Source: an uncultured Lachnospiraceae bacterium (GTDB lineage Bacteria; Bacillota; Clostridia; Lachnospirales; Lachnospiraceae). Taken from it: a stretch of DNA of 7,909 nucleotides. This document shows, piece after piece, positions 6,841 to 7,909 of this stretch. Numbering within the stretch: the first letter of the stretch is position 1; each line of letters begins with the position of its first letter. The notes beneath the pieces are model-generated. The model ran no database searches. It had not been told where the DNA came from and worked only from the letters and a program-made list of their open reading frames with translations. The translations under genes and the position numbers were made by a program. The stretch covers positions 1 through 7,909 of the forward strand of contig CATZYB010000123.1 of NCBI GenBank assembly GCA_958426095.1, written 5' to 3'.

Positions 6841-7848
6841 TTATAAGAAGATACAATCATCTTCTTTAAGAGACAAGTAAACATCTGTACTATTTTCAAT
6901 CAATGTAGCCTTTTTAAACAATACGTCCACATCCACCTGTTTATCACCGCAAAGAACCGCATAACGAAGAACATTTCCATGCGGAAGACTGACAGAAACT
7001 CTTCCTTTCATCGTCAGATAACCTTCTTTTTCTATCGGCTGGGTACTGATCTCCACAATCTCCGGACGGAAAGCCACATCCTTGGCATCTTCCTGTTTGC
7101 CCGTCAATTTTTGGAAATCTTCCATAGGCATGATATTATAATGACCGATAAAGGTTGCCGCAAACTTGGATACGGGCTGGGTATACATCTGAGTCGGTGC
7201 GGCCGACTGTTCAATCTTGCCTTTATACATCAGATGAATAACATCGGACATAACCATGGCTTCATCCTGATCATGGGTTACAAAAATCGCTGTAATATCC
7301 ATTTCTTTCTGAATACGACGGATTTCAACCTGAAGAGAATGACGAAGCAATGCATCGATCGCGGATAATGGCTCATCAAGAAGTAATACCTTCGGATGAG
7401 TTACCATTGCACGGGCCAGAGCGGCACGCTGCTGCTGACCACCGGACATCTGCGCCGGATAATGGTGCAGATGATCGGACAGGCCGACAATATCTACCAT
7501 CTCTTCAACTCGCTTTGTAATTTCTTCCTTCGGTACTTTCTTTAATTTAAGGCCAAAAGCCACGTTCTGAGCAACGTCCATGTTTGGAAAAAGACTGTAC
7601 TGCTGGAATACCATAGCGATATCTCTGTCTTTTGGATTTACATCCGTGATGTCTTTGCCATCCAGATAAATCTTACCGGAAGTAACTGTTTCCAACCCGG
7701 ACAGGCACCGGAGCAATGTACTTTTTCCACAGCCGGAAGGGCCCAAAAGGGTAACAAGCTGTCCTTTTTCCACCTCCAGGTCAATATTTTTCAGAACTTC
7801 ATTCTTTCCAAAGCTTTTACTTATATTTTCAAATCGAATATATGACAT
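6841..7848 (-). CDS. ABC importer ATP-binding subunit, spermidine/iron/phosphonate (PotA/FbpC-like) type
   Basis: This 335-aa cytoplasmic ATPase powers a binding-protein-dependent importer. It shows an aromatic A-loop (F13), Walker A GPSGCGKST (36-44), Q-loop Q82 in VFQQYSLFP, signature MSGGQQQR (134-141), Walker B VLLLDEP (154-160), D-loop SAID (162-165) and H-loop H192 in FVTHDQDEA, so it should be active. Residues about 235-335 form the C-terminal TOBE-like regulatory domain, with AFRPEIVEIS (259-268) matching the usual RPE motif. Full length and motif spacing fit the PotA/FbpC/CysA/PhnT group, which share importers for polyamines, ferric iron, sulfate and 2-aminoethylphosphonate. The substrate cannot be read from the ATPase alone. 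The ATG at 7848 follows AAGGAG by 9 nt. It is the last gene of an operon entering from the right edge and ends at the hairpin at 6778-6825. Confidence 0.93.
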   Translation of the reverse strand: MSYIRFENISKSFGKNEVLKNIDLEVEKGQLVTLLGPSGCGKSTLLRCLSGLETVTSGKIYLDGKDITDVNPKDRDIAMVFQQYSLFPNMDVAQNVAFGLKLKKVPKEEITKRVEEMVDIVGLSDHLHHYPAQMSGGQQQRAALARAMVTHPKVLLLDEPLSAIDALLRHSLQVEIRRIQKEMDITAIFVTHDQDEAMVMSDVIHLMYKGKIEQSAAPTQMYTQPVSKFAATFIGHYNIMPMEDFQKLTGKQEDAKDVAFRPEIVEISTQPIEKEGYLTMKGRVSVSLPHGNVLRYAVLCGDKQVDVDVLFKKATLIENSTDVYLSLKEDDCIFL

Positions 7849-7857
7849 TTCTCATCA

Positions 7858-7863
7858 CTCCTT
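7858..7863 (-). promoter_or_regulatory. Ribosome binding site of the ABC ATPase gene
   Basis: AAGGAG followed by TGAT on the minus strand lies 9 nt before the ATG at 7848. It overlaps by one base the TAA stop (7865-7863) of the frame entering from the right edge, so the two coding regions are closely linked. Confidence 0.7.
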
Positions 7864-7909
7864 TATTTTTTCTGTACTCTGTCTTTACCTTCACGGCTCT
7901 TCAGGAATA
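7863..7909 (-). CDS. C-terminal tail of an upstream gene, probably the transporter permease (partial)
   Basis: Reading leftward from the edge, one frame gives FLKSREGKDRVQKK followed by TAA at 7865-7863, only 14 nt before the ABC ATPase start. The highly charged tail after a hydrophobic start resembles the cytoplasmic C-terminus of a membrane permease, and importer permease genes often precede the ATPase gene. Only 14 residues are visible, so this rests on the stop position, spacing and context and not on any motif. Nothing else in the last 46 bases looks like a promoter. Confidence 0.45.
   Translation of the reverse strand, partial: FLKSREGKDRVQKK

Noticed and set aside
6979..7368. Plus-strand 129-codon open frame
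   Set aside because: It is antisense to the conserved ABC ATPase motifs and has no ribosome site.

Overview
The window looks like chromosomal DNA from an anaerobic Firmicute, most likely a Lachnospiraceae-type member of the Clostridia. The evidence is moderate GC, strong AGGAGG-like ribosome binding sites, a TTG start, intrinsic terminators with T tracts, and a pair of large uncharacterised proteins that I recognise from memory as the DUF5716 and DUF5717 families of gut Clostridia. I see no rRNA, tRNA, CRISPR array, insertion sequence or prophage signature. All genes appear intact apart from those cut by the window edges.

Layout. (1) Positions 1-4732, minus strand, hold a two-gene unit. The first gene is a giant (about 1180 aa) DUF5717-like protein with beta-sandwich modules flanking a long alpha-helical solenoid. 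Sixteen bases after its stop begins a DUF5716-like protein, whose 3' end lies beyond the left edge. The visible 391 residues follow the motif order of an Hsp70/actin-type (ASKHA) ATPase domain, but the phosphate-binding loops are degenerate. (2) Positions 4733-4838 form a compact divergent promoter region. (3) Positions 4839-5936, plus strand, encode a PLP-dependent aminotransferase of the HisC/CobD type, closed by a strong hairpin terminator at 5951-5992. (4) Positions 6008-6655, minus strand, encode a 215-aa protein that reads as a shortened, divergent VTC (polyphosphate polymerase) domain in which several expected catalytic positions are missing. (5) Positions 6841-7848, minus strand, encode an ABC importer ATPase of the spermidine/iron/phosphonate type. 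It follows the tail of another open frame entering from the right edge, probably the transporter permease, and ends in an intrinsic terminator at 6778-6825.

The ABC ATPase and its upstream partner form one transport operon ending at about 6778. The VTC-like gene is probably transcribed alone and converges on the aminotransferase at the shared hairpin. The aminotransferase and the DUF5717-DUF5716 unit diverge from one 107-bp region, so they could be co-regulated.

The most interesting content is the DUF5717-DUF5716 pair: two conserved, cytoplasmic-looking, tightly coupled proteins of unknown function, one an apparently Hsp70-derived fold and one a very large scaffold-like protein. The degenerate VTC protein is a second candidate for something undescribed. 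Family names were assigned by reading the sequence and from memory; no database search was possible.
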